A stretch of DNA of 64,000 nt, taken from positions 62,001-126,000 of the forward strand of contig JANYDW010000061.1 in the NCBI GenBank assembly GCA_025363455.1, written 5' to 3'. The position numbers and the translations under genes are program-made. This document shows positions 63,245 through 64,000 of this stretch, piece after piece; the stretch's first letter is position 1, and the number at the start of each line of letters is the position of its first letter. The stretch comes from Oleiharenicola sp. (lineage in GTDB: Bacteria > Verrucomicrobiota > Verrucomicrobiia > Opitutales > Opitutaceae). The notes below the pieces were generated by a model. It made no database searches, was not told the DNA's origin, and saw nothing but the letters and a program-made list of their open reading frames with translations.

Positions 63245-64000
63245 ATGCTTGTCGCCCGGTTTTCATCCGCCATTTCGGCTATCCGCCGCGTGCCACTGGG
63301 GGTGTTGGGCGGGCTTTTTTTCCTAGCCCGACTGGCCGTTGCCGCGCCGGGCGAAGGCTTGGTGGAGCACCCATTGGCGGCGCCATCCGGCCCGCGCGGC
63401 GCCACACTTTTTGCCAGCCTGCCCGCGGCCCAGACGGGCGTGGTCGCGGAAAACAACTACGCCGACCCGCGCATGTGGGGCGAGCGTTACCAGGAATTCA
63501 CTGTCGGCGCGATCGGCACCGGCGTGGCGGTCGGCGACTTTGATAATGACGGGCGGCCCGATATTTTTGTCGTCAGCAAGACGGAGAGCTGTCGACTTTT
63601 CCGCAACCGGGGCGGCTGGAAATTCGAGGACGTGACCGAGCGGGCCGGCGTGGGCGATCACGGCCCGGCCGCGGCGATCTGGAAGCAGGGGGTCACCCTG
63701 GTGGACGTGAACAACGACGGCTGGCTCGACATCTACGTCTGTCGTTTCGATGCGCCCAATCTGCTCTACATCAACCAGCGCGACGGGACGTTCAAGGAAT
63801 CGGCCGCCGCCTATGGCCTCGCTGTGAATGACGCCTCCGCCATGGCGGCATTTTGCGACTATGACCGGGACGGCTGGCTCGATGTCTACGTCCAGACGAA
63901 CCTGCTCGACAACGTCGCGCATCCCGGCGGACAGCAGGATTACCTGTTCCACAATAATCGCAATGGGACCTTCACGAACGTCAGCGCGCCGGCCGGGTTA
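63245..64000 (+). CDS. Exported CRTAC1/UnbV-type FG-GAP repeat protein (3' end outside window)
   Basis: An open frame from the ATG at 63245 to the right edge gives at least 252 residues and has no stop inside the window. A signal-like hydrophobic stretch (VPLGVLGGLFFLARLAVAA) is followed by FG-GAP/VCBS repeats with calcium-binding loops: VGDFDNDGRPDIFVVSKT, VDVNNDGWLDIYVCRFD and CDYDRDGWLDVYVQTN. CRTAC1-family proteins (PF13517 plus UnbV/ASPIC) are multiple and exported in Opitutaceae; their functions are largely unknown. The C-terminal ASPIC domain would lie outside the window. Confidence 0.88.
   Translation, partial: MLVARFSSAISAIRRVPLGVLGGLFFLARLAVAAPGEGLVEHPLAAPSGPRGATLFASLPAAQTGVVAENNYADPRMWGERYQEFTVGAIGTGVAVGDFDNDGRPDIFVVSKTESCRLFRNRGGWKFEDVTERAGVGDHGPAAAIWKQGVTLVDVNNDGWLDIYVCRFDAPNLLYINQRDGTFKESAAAYGLAVNDASAMAAFCDYDRDGWLDVYVQTNLLDNVAHPGGQQDYLFHNNRNGTFTNVSAPAGL

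Overview
The window reads as a high-GC chromosomal segment of a heterotrophic, plant-polysaccharide-degrading bacterium, most likely a member of the Opitutaceae (Verrucomicrobiota). I infer this from an LL-diaminopimelate aminotransferase (common in the PVC group), exported glycoside hydrolases and a CE15 esterase like those known from Opitutus, CRTAC1/UnbV-type FG-GAP proteins, numerous LacI regulators, and start codons that almost never carry a Shine-Dalgarno sequence. This placement comes from gene content only and was not checked by alignment.

Layout. 1-1325: end of an MCE (MlaD/PqiB-like) lipid-transport operon with its PqiC-like lipoprotein and a small unknown gene. 1421-3256: a lower-GC two-gene cassette, TcmP plus the three-Cys-motif (DUF5131) protein. 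3298-9411: housekeeping genes dapL, panC, panE and an OPT transporter. 10110-16709: an accessory block with a Doc/Fic toxin-antitoxin pair, an XRE regulator divergent from a complete type III restriction-modification system, and a VapBC pair. 17118-22841: a Gre-like factor, a nested repeat/MITE, single-chain gcvP, an endonuclease III and a glycine-zipper protein. A tRNA-Val(CAC) follows at 23364-23440.

23626-59670 looks like one large glucuronoxylan-utilisation locus. It contains xylulokinase, GH115 alpha-glucuronidase, a CE15 glucuronoyl esterase fused to an SGNH esterase, a LacI regulator, mannonate dehydratase, exported GH67 alpha-glucuronidase, GH8 xylosidase/xylanase, a GPH symporter, GH52 beta-xylosidase, xylose isomerase and a second LacI regulator. 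In the middle, directly behind mannonate dehydratase (33173-44110), sits a complete corrinoid-dependent methyl-transfer set: a RACo-like reductive activator, a MetH-activation-like protein, a small unknown protein, a UroD-type methyltransferase, a corrinoid protein with an extra C-terminal domain, a pterin-binding methyltransferase, an amidohydrolase, a MetF-like protein, a homocysteine-methyltransferase-like protein and an SDR. Glucuronoxylan carries 4-O-methyl-glucuronate, so the leading hypothesis is that this set demethylates 4-O-methyl-glucuronate (or another wood-derived methyl ether) and sends the methyl group to tetrahydrofolate, while the freed glucuronate enters the mannonate branch. 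This is inference from context.

59702-64000: aldo/keto reductase, a large membrane protein with an STT3-like look and a TPR-like tail, and the start of a CRTAC1-type FG-GAP protein that runs off the window.

Non-coding DNA is unusually repeat-rich. At least eight families of palindromic or tandem small repeats fill nearly every long gap, and several sit in frame inside genes (gcvP twice, the GH67 gene, the amidohydrolase gene). One MITE-like element with a 4-bp target duplication is inserted inside the terminal repeat of another repeat element.
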